Shown: positions 54,501-64,000 of the stretch, piece after piece
Layout of the letters: every line of letters begins with the position of its first letter
How positions within the stretch are numbered: position 1 is the first letter of the stretch
NCBI RefSeq assembly: GCF_001625305.1
Contig: NW_017803357.1
Span: 272,622 to 336,621, forward strand
Length of the DNA: 64,000 nucleotides
From: Branchiostoma belcheri
Lineage: Eukaryota; Chordata; Leptocardii; Amphioxiformes; Branchiostomatidae
Direction of reading: 5' to 3'
Program-made: the position numbers and the translations under genes
The notes under the pieces: generated by a model
Databases searched by the model: none
The model's input: only the letters and a program-made list of their open reading frames with translations
What the model was told of the DNA's origin: nothing

Positions 54501-57500
54501 ACTTATGTCTCCAGATGTTTCAGAAAGAGGGAAGAAACGGCGATTAGCAGTAGATGATTAGTATATTGTTTTGTTGTCATATATAGACTTGTATTTATTA
54601 GTATATTGTTGTAGCATATACTTGTAGCACTTGTAGCATTAGAATGTAGCTGTTCAGCACTCAATACTTCATGTTTTAATATCTTCTAGACCACTTTTGG
54701 CCACATATGCATTTAGCCAACCTGGGCAGGAATATGTAACAAAGATTCTGTCAATGAGAAGTTTATTGCAAATCCATGCCCGAAGGCTAATTGCAAGTTA
54801 CAAACATAAAAGAACTCTGAAACAGAGTATAAAATAACTTTCAAATTTACATAATGAAATCTAATTGTCTAAAACTATTGCTATGTCTAAAACTATGTCT
54901 GAAGGGTTTGACTTCTCTTTTTTAGACCATGGAAGACGTAATGTCACACCTTTTCTAAAATTTGTGGGTTTTGGGAAGTTAAAAGAAGAACAGTTTTTTG
55001 TTTGTCTGTAAGTTTAGGGAAGTTGGAATAAATTGTAGATGTTTGAATTAAAAAAAAAAATCTGTTTCAGCTTTATGTCTCTTACCAGCCTCTACCAGGC
55101 TCAAGAAGCGACTGGAAAGAGTAGATTGACCAAATACACAGATAACTTAATTGTTTATTGCAAATTCTTGCCCGAAGGCTAATTGCAGGGACAGAAGAAA
55201 CATATGGTATAAAAACAGGCAATTAGTACACATAGAACTACTGATAACTACTAAAAAACTACTGGGTTTGACTTCTTTTTTGAAGACAGAGGAAGACAAA
55301 GGATCCCACTTTTTCTGTAACTTGTGGGTTTTCGGATGTTAAGAGCAGAGTAGTTTTCTTTTCATTTGTTTTGTGTGAAATTTGGGTAGAATTTGGAGGC
55401 TACGTCAAAGAGTTCATTTCGTTCATTGCTATAGAGGGTACAATTTGAGATAAAATGCGTTTCGTCCTCCACCGTATCATGCCAGGGGAGTTGGTCCACT
55501 GTAGGAGTATATTTGTGGCTGGTCTATTTGGCCAATTCTATTTTCCAGACGCTTCTAAAGTCCGGTAAAGGCTTACACTTACTAACGTTGGCACATTGTA
55601 CGTTTGAGTTTCACAATAAAGATGTTGTGAAATGTCAACTGATTGTTCTCTATCGTTATCGGCTAGCTTTATTTTTCTCCATATTTCTGCTGACTAAGTG
55701 AGCTAACAAAGTCCTGGTTCTGATACAAAACTCCCACAGCTCGCAGGAATCGGTCTGTTGGCGTTTGGGATCTGGCTGCGACTGGACAATGACATCGCGA
55801 AGATCGTCTCGCTGGACCTGCCCTGGTTCTACAACGCCACGTACGTGATGATGGGGGTGGGGGGCTTCACCATGATCATGGGCTTCCTGGGCTGCTGCGG
55901 CGCTATGAAGGAAAACAAGTGCATGCTGACAATGGTAGGTGATTGGTCAGTGTTTTTTTTATTTATTGGTTTATTTGTATCAACATATCAACAACATATC
56001 TCGCAGCCTTGACATACAGGGCTGAATTCTGATGTTTGTTTACAATATAAATCATTAATAGTACGGAAATACAAAATACAATCATATCGGAATCTTATAT
56101 ATCACTTTGGTTCGAAAAATTTAGGTATTTACAGTGTGTTAATGACGTCACAATCACAATGATAGATGATTGGATACTGCGTTTATGACGCCATGATCAT
56201 ATGTAGTTTCATTGCTGTAATTCTTTTAAAATTCTTTTGTACTATATACTGATGATACCATTCAATTATATATCACAATTGTACCTAGTACTTTATCACT
56301 ATGACTTGTACTTAGCTTATAAAGACATAAACATACAATGATGTTCATTCATTCATTCATTCATTCATTCATTCATTCATTCATTCATTCATTCATTCAT
56401 TCATTCATTCATTCATTCATTCATTCATTCATTCATTCATTCATTCATTCATTCATTTAGCGTATGACTACTATTAGGAAACCAACGTTCCAAATTCATG
56501 TTACATTATCACCAATATAGCAAAATCTTTGCCAGCGTCATGTTTTTGTTCTTTCAGTACACCATTTGCCTTGGTCTTGTTTTCATCGCTGAAATCGCAG
56601 GTGGTGTTGTAGCATTCGTCTACAGGAATAATGTGAGTATATCTGAACAACATAATGCACAATACTTTGACAATCCGTTACGTTTCTTATGAGATAGAGA
56701 GATGCAATCGATACCGATGTGTTATCGTCATATCTGAGATTAGTACAGAAGCCTTTCACGACTTTCACGGTCGATGTTCAGGAGAACTTGCACTTCTTGT
56801 TCCGCCGCTCAGAACCTTTCAGCGTGCCACTAGGCTCTCTTCCAGTTCTCCTCAATACACCGTCAACATACCTGTCTCCAAGTCATTTTACAACAACAGC
56901 TTCTTTCCCCAGACTGCAAAATTATGGAACTCTCTTCCAAACAGATGCTTTCCGTCCGACTACAATTCACAAAGATTCAAAACAAAGGTCCATCGCCATC
57001 TCCTAACATAACTACATTATACTCACTTAAGTACCTCTAGCTCTATGCCTAGAAGTGGCCAAAAATAATTGGCCTTGCATTGACCGACACCGTTAGAAAA
57101 AGCCATCATGACGTTATAACCTGTTCACAGTTGAATACGTGGGTGGACGAGGCTTTCTCAGGGGTTCTTGACGGCCAACAAATTGAGTCTCTGTCGCAGG
57201 ACACGAGGGAGGCCATCATCACCCTCCAAACACAGGTAAGGACAACCTCACAATGCCGCAGCTACTGACTAAATATAATCGTTCGAAGTTTTATTTAAAT
57301 GTAGTCTTATGCGTTTATCTTTCCTTGAGGTAGTATATGAATAGGTTAATAGATTACATACAGTATTTGGTTTCCATGTTGATATTCAAAGTTAGATGAC
57401 ATATCCTCTTATGGAGACGTCTAGTGAACGGAAGTCTCTGCGTCTGCGTCTGCTAAAGTTTACTATTTCACCAGAGTCATCCTCCCTTGTCCCTTTTTAG

Positions 57501-58952
57501 TTCACGTGCTGCGGTCTGACCAATCCCAACAACTGGGCCGACCCTAGCGCCCAGCCCAGCTGCCCCTGCCCCGCGGCTGACCAGGGAACCAACAAGTGTG
57601 AAGTGATCGGCGGTACGGAGTACAGGCTGGTGAGGAGGTCTCATGTGCAAGTCTTTAACTTCCCTTAGAATCTGGTTCAAAGGAGTTTATCAGAAATCAC
57701 AAGTTAAGCAGAAAGTTGAGTTACAGGTCCAGTAGTAGGCAGTACAATATTCTACGCCAAAAAGCAGTTACTCAATTGCAAGCAACTGGATATGATTTTG
57801 GAAATACAATATTCTGCTGTGCAGAGACACTGTCTTCTAGATCCAATGTTGAGAAAGACACGGCGGAACAGTTAAAAAAAATACTTTAACGCAAGAAGTC
57901 AAGGGTAAAGGGCCAGAGCTTTAACAGTTCATGTATTCCATTCACCTTTCTCACAACAATAAGAAAAGTGTTCTCCCCAAAGCTAAGGTAGAATCGTTTA
58001 GATATTCTAAAATAAAACTCGACGTCTTAAGTGGACGGGCACTGCTAGAGATTTTTGGAATGATTTTTGATTCCAAATGTATGATTAGTACGATATTTGT
58101 GTTTCAGTCTTGTGTGGACGAACTGAAGTTATACCTGGAGCAGAACATCGTCATTGTAGGAGCTGTGGCACTGGCAGTCGCTGCTGTAGAGGTGAAGCAA
58201 TGATCATGTTTGAGCCAAGTACTTACAATGACAACCAGGGCACGCAACAAGTCAAGTAACATTGATGCATTTGTTGATGGTACAGACACAGAATACTTTG
58301 CAGGAAAATAATCTTCATGAATTCAAACACATTTTTAATGAAACATTTGAATGTTTTGCTACAATTGTATGTACATGTACTACTTTGTAATATTATGCTT
58401 GTTTTAATCACTGCAACTAACTCATTTAAATATATAAAATGTAAAGCCAAACACTGTATGAAATGTAGTTAAACATGTCATGCACAATATCGTATGAAGC
58501 TATTTACAATATGGTGTCGCTTTTGTAGTGATTCAAATATGAATTTTCCAACGTACACTCGTCTGATAACTGAGTAGGACATGAAAGGAGCATATTAAAG
58601 ATATCTGATTTTGAGTGAGGTAGCGTAACATTAGTTTTGGAAGCTATGGATTGCATCAACTTTTGTATTGTTTTCTTCATATGTTGGACATGACATCATA
58701 AAGTGGAATTCGTCTTCAATACCCTCCTTGCATGTCGGGCACAATCTCTGATCGGCTGGTGTGTTATAATGACGGCCCTTTTCGATTTCCAGGCCGTGTG
58801 AACTTATCCTCATTTTAGTTATGCTTGCCATATCCACAACTTTCATACTTTAATCAATCATTTTATTTTTCTTCCTACTGCAGATCTTTGGGATCATCTT
58901 CGCGTGTGTCCTATTGCGGCAGGCAGACAAGGAGACCAGCGGCATCGCGTAA
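51529..58952 (+). CDS. Tspan-5: tetraspanin (CD9/CD63-like), 7 exons, 240 aa
   Basis: Coding exons are 51529-51594, 55740-55934, 56558-56632, 57131-57235, 57501-57629, 58108-58191 and 58884-58952 (stop TAA), all phase 0. Exon 2 is 195 bp, two codons shorter than in Tspan-1 to -4 and the same as Tspan-6, which groups it with Tspan-6. The N-terminus MAEGCCGKCSK has three cysteines near TM1. TM1 contains Asn (VFNLIFW), a sequon NAT lies at 54-56, GCCGAMKENK follows TM2, and TM3 has Glu (FIAEIAGGV). The large loop begins FTCCGLT and has six cysteines: exon 5 relative positions 3, 4, 21, 23 and 33, plus SCV in exon 6. It is rich in Pro and Ala and has no sequon. TM4 ends VAAVE, with Glu where Tspan-1 to -4 have Gln. 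The tail is RQADKETSGIA. Intron 1 is 4.1 kb. The start context is CAAGATGGCGGA and a perfect RFX X-box consensus lies 154-166 bp upstream. Confidence 0.93.
52780..52875 (+). repeat. Dispersed repeat with GCCAAAAAGCAGTTACTCAA
   Basis: The 5' part recurs at 57757-57802. The 3' part (CAGACGTTTCAGCTAGTATC, then TTTCGTCAGTGACTGA) resembles retroelement tails. Confidence 0.4.
54765..55050 (-). mobile_element. Antisense LINE 3' end in Tspan-5 intron 1
   Basis: GTTTATTGCAAATCCATGCC, GGCTAATTGCAA and later GGGTTTGACTTCTC are shared in order with 55150-55340 and 63593-63730. Confidence 0.5.
55086..55574. mobile_element. TAGCCTCT-family MITE split by an antisense LINE end
   Basis: Left half AGCCTCTACCAGGCTC up to AGATAAC (about 55145). 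The right half resumes at ATGCCAGGGGAGTTGGTCC (about 55478) and ends GGTAAAGGCTTA. The intervening segment is a LINE 3' end on the minus strand. Confidence 0.6.
56344..56458 (+). repeat. (CATT)n microsatellite in Tspan-5 intron 2
   Basis: About 28 repeats, 100 bp before exon 3 (56558). Confidence 0.92.
56700..57075 (+). mobile_element. LINE ORF2 C-terminal fragment in Tspan-5 intron 3
   Basis: Frame reads RTFQRATRLSSSSPQYTVNI and then SFFPQTAKLWNSLPNRCFPS, the typical LINE reverse transcriptase C-terminus (NSFFPQT..WNSLP). Sense orientation, 5'-truncated. Confidence 0.7.
58625..58850 (-). mobile_element. Antisense LINE fragment in Tspan-5 intron 6
   Basis: Minus-strand frame reads RLCPTCKEGIEDEFHFMMSC, homologous to the plus-strand fragment at 49380-49480. 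It ends near exon 7 (58884). Confidence 0.65.
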
Positions 58953-59035
58953 CCTCCTCCTGATGCCGTCACGGGTTTTTGCTGAGGGAGGACCAAATGT
59001 ACAGTTTATAGCATTGTTACCTGAACAGTCTAAAC

Positions 59036-59041
59036 AATAAA
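59036..59041 (+). terminator. Poly(A) signal AATAAA, Tspan-5
   Basis: AATAAA 84 bp after the Tspan-5 stop. Two further AATAAA hexamers at 59221 and 59429 could be alternative distal signals. Confidence 0.45.
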
Positions 59042-59499
59042 AAGTGAGAAAGCGTTAGCATCAGAACTGAAACACTAGGGCCTAGCAAGTCAAGGGTCCA
59101 TGATGACACATTTATATTAACAGCCGTATCAAGTAGTAGCACAATATATAGTCAATACAATTGAAACGTACACATTGTTATTAATGTATTTTAATTTTTA
59201 TAGTGTGTTTTACAACATTTAATAAAAGAAAACATTACCTCATGCAAAGCTTCTGTTCTGCAAAACTTATTTTTCCGTGTAGACATGTTCAGTCAAATTT
59301 GTTTTCCATTTTGTATCTACCAGAGAAATTGTCATGTAGGAAAATAAGACAGTACTGGGGTGATAATGTTTATGAACTTTTTACTTTCTGCTTTTGGGTC
59401 TTTGTTATCATGTCAGTCCTGTTAATCTAATAAAGTAAGGGATTTCGTGGTGTCATGACTACTTTTGTCTCTCTCTTTGAGCCTTGTCATATTGAAAAA

Positions 59500-59501
59500 T
59501 G

Positions 59502-59541
<40 letters not shown>

Positions 59542-59646
59542 AGTGTGCATCTGTGTATGTGTGTGTGTTTGTGTGTGCGTACTAGTGTCTGAGTGTGTCT
59601 GTACATATTATGTGTGTATGCATATGTGTGTTTGGGTGTGCGTGTG

Positions 59647-59677
<31 letters not shown>

Positions 59678-59680
59678 TCG
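59500..59680 (+). repeat. (GT)n microsatellite, imperfect
   Basis: GT tract with GCGC and TATG interruptions, downstream of Tspan-5. Confidence 0.8.
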
Positions 59681-60068
59681 CGTTTATGTCAGCTTACTAG
59701 TATGTGCTTGTCTGTGTCTATATTTCTTTTCCTGTTAGATGGTTAGCAGCTAAAATAACATTGCCATCTAGATTTAGAATGTCAGCTTCGCACTTGTCGC
59801 TGTGTACCCTAAACTTACATTCACGCTGAAGAGACCGGTAACATTACGTCAAATGTCCGAACCAAGTTGCGATACTTACACACCCAGGCCGTGTAATACT
59901 GATTGAAGTCGTTAGGGGACGCTGTTACCAAACGTACCGTCTAGTACAAACATGAACACATGTTACTACAATGACAAAAACATACTGCGTAATCCTTGCA
60001 AAATGAATCAGCTACCATTAAGACCTTCGACATTTATTGTAAGAATTCGTTTGTATCGAAAAATGTTC

Positions 60069-60357
60069 AACTAGAGTTCCACAATATCATACCTTCGCCA
60101 AATGATGTTAATTTTTATGACTGACCATGACATCAATGGACTGACAAATTATAGATATTCCCCCTGATTATGCAAATAGGATCCTTATTTCTATGAATTA
60201 TATCAGTTGATCTTGATTATATTCTCCACCTATTCTAGCATTTCCTCATAAATTATGCAAACGAGGTCCTTATTTGAATAAGTTTAATTATGTTTGCCTT
60301 CACTTAACTTTCAAATACCCTACATGTATGCATGAAATTCCAGGCAGTTACCATAGA

Positions 60358-60417
<60 letters not shown>

Positions 60418-60450
60418 ACACCTCTGAATACATAACCTTCTTGGCGAAGG
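60069..60450. mobile_element. Inverted-repeat element with octamer-like interior (copy 3, truncated)
   Basis: Left terminus CTAGAGTTCCACAATATCAT and CCTTCGCCAAATGATG match the copies at 19265 and 24848. The right part is replaced by a (CA)n run (60361-60414) and ends near TTGGCGAAGG. Confidence 0.6.
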
Positions 60451-60913
60451 TAATGACCAAAGTATGTTGCAATACCACAGAAGGCGATGACTTTAAAAAA
60501 ATGTGGTGAAACTGAGTCACTAGATCAGAGAGTAAGGTACGCGTATCTATCTTATTTTAAAACAGTCACGTGGCCATGAAATGCAGTCCATGTGTCGATT
60601 CAGGTTCTCGTCATTTTATGTTATGTTTTACATAAAACCTTGAAGACATCAAACACAGTTGCAGGTCTGTGTGCAGAAAGAATTAGTCAGATGTGTGTTT
60701 GTCCGACGTGCATTGTCCTCTTGCCTTCATTTACAACCTGCCCCTGTTACAGTCTGGCACAGGCCAGGTTATAGAGCTGATCACGTGGCCTCCTCTGTTT
60801 GTCAACCGTGTTGACAGAAAAGGTGAAGTCACAGCGAAGTTAGCTAAAATTTAACTAACTCAACCGTTAGCAGCCCGCCATTTTCTCACCTGCCAAGAAA
60901 AAGTCGTTTGAAA

Positions 60914-60925
60914 CAAGATGGCGGC
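60914..60925 (+). promoter_or_regulatory. TISU/YY1-type start-codon element of Tspan-6
   Basis: CAAGATGGCGGC overlaps the initiator ATG and fits the SAASATGGCGGC TISU consensus completely. It also fits the YY1 core AANATGGCGGC. In known animal genes TISU drives both transcription from YY1-dependent TATA-less promoters and initiation on very short leaders. Tspan-1, -2, -4 and -5 match 11 of 12 positions and Tspan-3 matches 10. Function here is inferred. Confidence 0.55.
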
Positions 60926-63292
60926 CAGCAATACGATTAGGTATTTCTTGTTCGCGTTCAACTTCTTGTGTTGGGTAAGTACGAAACAAGTCTCACTGTG
61001 TGTGTTTGTGAACTGTTGTGTGCGTTAGATGCTGTATTCATCTGGTAGGACAGCTAACGGTACGTGTGTGTGCACATCCATGCAGCCGCGGGGGACTTGA
61101 GCAAATAATGATCCCATGCTTTTTTGGGCGATGATCGCATGTGATAGACGTTTTGAACAAGCATTTTTGGTGCTTAGATTTCTCTTCTTGTGTTTACAAG
61201 ATGTTGAGCCGTTTTCTGACACACCTGAGTTGTTTTATGTTGAGAAAGCAACCGCGGAAAACTATCGCTTGAGGTGTAGTTTGGATATTACGCAAGGTAG
61301 TGCTGGGGGGGGGGGCTTATATCTTGCTACATTTGTTGCAAGTGAGTTCAGTACCTTGACTTCCCGTTCAGTCGACTTGAAACTTCACCAAATAATCAGT
61401 CACGATAGAGACAGTCACGATCGTGGTGTATACGTAAGTTAGCAAGCGATCCACAGAGAATTTGAAACCGTCGTGAATGGTACATTTGAAATAATCTTTA
61501 GCGCAAACGTTTAGCGAAAAGGTAGGTTCGTACATGCCGTGCATAATCATGTAGATCTGAGTATTAAACAAGTGAATATTGTATTCACAGTGTATAGTAC
61601 GCACACGCATGCTGTGCATTTCTGTGCAGAATCTGTTAGTCGACCTAAGTCAAATAAATAGGAGGCTAGACGCCTCACACGAGGGCCCATAAATTTCTAC
61701 CTCATAACTCACGGTGTGACAAGGATACGAGTGGAAGTTAATGTTTAATCGCGACACCTTAGACGAACTGATCCTTCAAGGTTCCAACAAAATGGGTAAC
61801 AGTGCGTACATTTTCCTATCTGTCCAATCAAACAGTATATTCTATAGACTTAATTATACCACATATTGTGTATTTATACCAATTTATACCTATTTTATTG
61901 ATCTGAGTTATAAAGGTCTTCAGGGCGTTGCAGAGATCAGAATGCAGCCCATGAATGTTCGACTGTTATTGAGACGTACCGTTGATTAAAGGTCATTAAG
62001 GTAGACAGGTCAGAGGTCATAACCGACCTGTAGTTTACAGAGTAGGTAAACAGGCCCCTGGTAAGAGCTATTGATTCAACACAACTACGTGCATAATAAT
62101 GAATGGTTTATTTATTTCAAACCAATGTCACAAACATCGCAGCCAAAACGGCTGAATTGCGTTAAGACATTTACAATTCGAATTGAGACATGGATGAAAC
62201 ACATTTACATAAACATGCAGTTAAAATTCGAATATAGACATGATTAAAAATATTCACTTAAACATGTAACATTTACACAAACGTACGGAGTAAAAAGGTC
62301 TATACAGCATTGTATTTGTCTGAGTGTCAGTTATAACTACAAGTTAAAAACAAATGTCAGCGCAACTATTCGAAATTGTGAACAGGTGGAACAGATAAAA
62401 TAGCCAAGGGCAGTAACATGTCTCATGCACTGTGGTTCAAAAGTTCAATCATAAAAGGTAGCGCACTGTTCGTGTACCGTCCAGTACGGCCGTACAAAGG
62501 GTTCAGTTTATGTGATGAACGGGTCTGACGGCCACTGATTTTAGATAGTTTTAGAGCAACATCCAATCAAAAACGCCCATAACCTGTCCATACGTAGAAC
62601 TGCTTTATATTTGAACAAACAACTTACAACTTACATGATATCATTTGACCGAACTAAGTTTTTCTTTATCAATTGCCTTCATAAAAACTACAAAAGGTCA
62701 TACATACCATATTTTTCCCAGAAGAGCGATATTGAAACAAAATTAACAGATTTGTGTACCTTGTAGTAGGTTATGGTGGCATATAAATTTTCAGGGAGAA
62801 ATATTGATGTTTAATTTTTTGCCTCCCCCCCCCTTAATTAGGGCACTAGAACGCTTCGCCTATTTTGGGGATTCTAAATTCAAGGTGACGTCACGGCGCT
62901 CCTGGGCAGAAATGGAAATGCCTCCATATCCAAATTTGCTTAGAATACATTTAGCTACAATTGTGCCAAATTTGGTGCTTTTAGACAAAAGTGCACAATT
63001 TTTCAGCTATGCCGCTGGACTAATAGGAAAAGTGTGCATTTCTAATGCTAATACATGTAGTACTATTAATTCTAAAGAAGCGTCGTTTTGTCCCCAGATT
63101 GCCGGGCTGGGCATGTTTGCCATCGGCATCTGGCTGCGTGTGGACCCGGCTCTCTCACCGGTGGTGACGTTAGAACTGGGGTGGTTCTACACGGCTGTGT
63201 ACGTCATCATTATCGTCGGTGTCGTCACCATCGCCATCGGCTTCCTGGGCTGCTGCGGCGCCATGAGGGAGAGCCCCGCGCTCCTCAAGATA
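60918..63292 (+). CDS. Tspan-6: tetraspanin, 5' part only (exons 1-2), runs off the window
   Basis: Two coding exons are visible: 60918-60974 (19 codons, donor GTAAGT) and 63098-63292 (65 codons, donor GTGAGT), joined in phase 0. The first exon is nine bases shorter than in the other genes and begins MAASNTIRYF, without the CC pair, but TM1 keeps its Asn (FAFNFLCW). Exon 2 encodes WLRVDPAL after TM1, a small loop without a sequon, a TM2 rich in Ile and Val, and GFLGCCGAMRESP. Its 195-bp length matches Tspan-5. TM3, the large extracellular loop, TM4 and the tail must lie beyond 64000; nothing after 63292 looks like exon 3 (expected 75 bp, starting with Phe or Tyr). The start context CAAGATGGCGGC matches the TISU consensus at all twelve positions. 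Confidence 0.88.
62099..62560 (-). mobile_element. Antisense repeat (probable LINE 3' end) in Tspan-6 intron 1
   Basis: Starts TTTATTTATTTCAAACCAAT and AAAACGGCTGAATTGC; read on the minus strand it ends in AATAAATAAA. Confidence 0.4.
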
Positions 63293-63334
63293 GTGAGTCG
63301 ACTGATGGGTTGATTTGTATATTTCATTGTTTTA

Positions 63335-63480
63335 TCAAACAATTTATTTATTTATTTATTTATTTCATCTTAGGACGGCTGGGTAACCCTATTCAGCTTA
63401 CATTAGCTGTTTTCCAAGGGGGCCCAGCAAAATTACACAAGACATTGTTACATACAGTAAGACAACATACAGTAAACATT
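63335..63480 (-). mobile_element. Antisense LINE-like tail after Tspan-6 exon 2
   Basis: (TTTA)n then TCATCTTAGGACGGCTGGGT; read on the minus strand it is a 3' tail ending in AATAAA repeats. Confidence 0.4.
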
Positions 63481-63592
63481 AAAGTCCGATGCGTCAAAAC
63501 AGAGTCATAGTCCTATACTCAAAGCTCTAGATCTAGCCGTTCAATGGTCAAAAACACGAAAATCAAGGAATGGAGGTCAGGTCAATAATTGT

Positions 63593-63770
63593 CTATTGCA
63601 AATTCTTGCCCGAGGGCTAATTGCAAGAACAGAAGAAACATGGTATATAAACAGACAATTAGTACATATAGAACTACAGATAACTACTAAGAAACTACTG
63701 GTAAAAACTACTGGGTTTGACTTCTTTTTTGAAGACGGATAGACGAGAGTAATTTTCTTTTCTTATCAAA
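63593..63770 (-). mobile_element. Antisense LINE 3' end
   Basis: Closely matches 55150-55340 (TATTGCAAATTCTTGCCCG, then ACTACTGGGTTTGACTTC). Confidence 0.55.
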
Positions 63771-63799
63771 CAATATAAACCTGGCTTCAACTTCTCACT

Positions 63800-63955
63800 C
63801 ACTCACTCAGCACCGCATGCTCCGGGGGGCGTCGCGCCTCTCCAAGTTGTCTTCCAGATGGTTCTGTCCTGCGCCCTCTGCCAGGCTGTAGCTACATCAA
63901 GGCCCACTGTGCTGAAGTCTGCATTCAGCTGGTCTCCCCACCTACCATCAACTTG
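63800..63955 (-). mobile_element. Antisense LINE reverse transcriptase C-terminal remnant
   Basis: Minus-strand frame reads DQLNADFSTVGLDVATAWQ and then RTIWKTTWRGAT before a stop, a pattern known from LINE ORF C-termini. A 27-bp unit containing CATCAACTTGCTTTGTTAAA is tandemly duplicated just after it. Confidence 0.6.
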
Positions 63956-64000
63956 CTTTGTTAAAATCACCATCAACTTGCTTTGTTAAAATCACCATCG

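Overview
This is animal (eukaryotic) genomic DNA: split genes with GT/AG introns, AATAAA signals, tRNA-derived SINEs, LINE 3' tails, many MITE-like palindromes and long (CA)n or (CATT)n microsatellites. Gene type, exon design and repeat style fit an invertebrate deuterostome, most likely a cephalochordate (amphioxus, Branchiostoma). The species is inferred and was not tested. Three 20-N assembly gaps lie at 19852-19871, 29890-29909 and 42262-42281.

The only protein-coding genes I can support form a head-to-tail array of six tetraspanins, all on the + strand: Tspan-1 (1892-15261, 239 aa), Tspan-2 (17379-28034, 243 aa), Tspan-3 (32945-40068, 253 aa), Tspan-4 (43072-49912, 240 aa), Tspan-5 (51529-58952, 240 aa) and the first two exons of Tspan-6 (60918-63292, running off the right edge). 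I assembled them exon by exon. The five complete genes have seven coding exons with every intron in phase 0. Lengths are 66, 201 (195 in Tspan-5), 75 (90 in Tspan-3), 105, variable (102-135), 84 and variable bases. Exon 5, which carries the CCG motif and the variable part of the large extracellular loop, and exon 7, the C-terminal tail, account for nearly all length variation. Intergenic spacers are 1.6-4.9 kb; first introns reach 10.2 kb.

Tspan-1, -2, -4 and -5 are CD9/CD63-like, with an N-terminal MAEGCC, an Asn in TM1, a Glu in TM3 and a terminal Ile/Val-Ala. Tspan-3, in the middle of the array, is divergent: it lacks the usual juxtamembrane cysteines and the TM3 glutamate, and has a long charged tail. 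Every start codon sits in a TISU/YY1-like context (CAASATGGCGG in five genes; a full SAASATGGCGGC match in Tspan-6).

Introns and spacers are mostly repeats. They hold two related families of palindromic elements with 9-bp target duplications and TAGCCT termini, an 8-bp-TSD palindrome family, a nested TAA-TSD element, a 2.4-kb foldback with a datable nested insertion, several other inverted-repeat families, three SINEs, antisense and sense LINE remnants, two minisatellites and many microsatellites. Tetraspanins are four-pass scaffold proteins of plasma and endosomal membranes that organise partner receptors, so the array most likely encodes a set of related membrane organisers with different extracellular loops. 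Nothing in the sequence identifies their partners.
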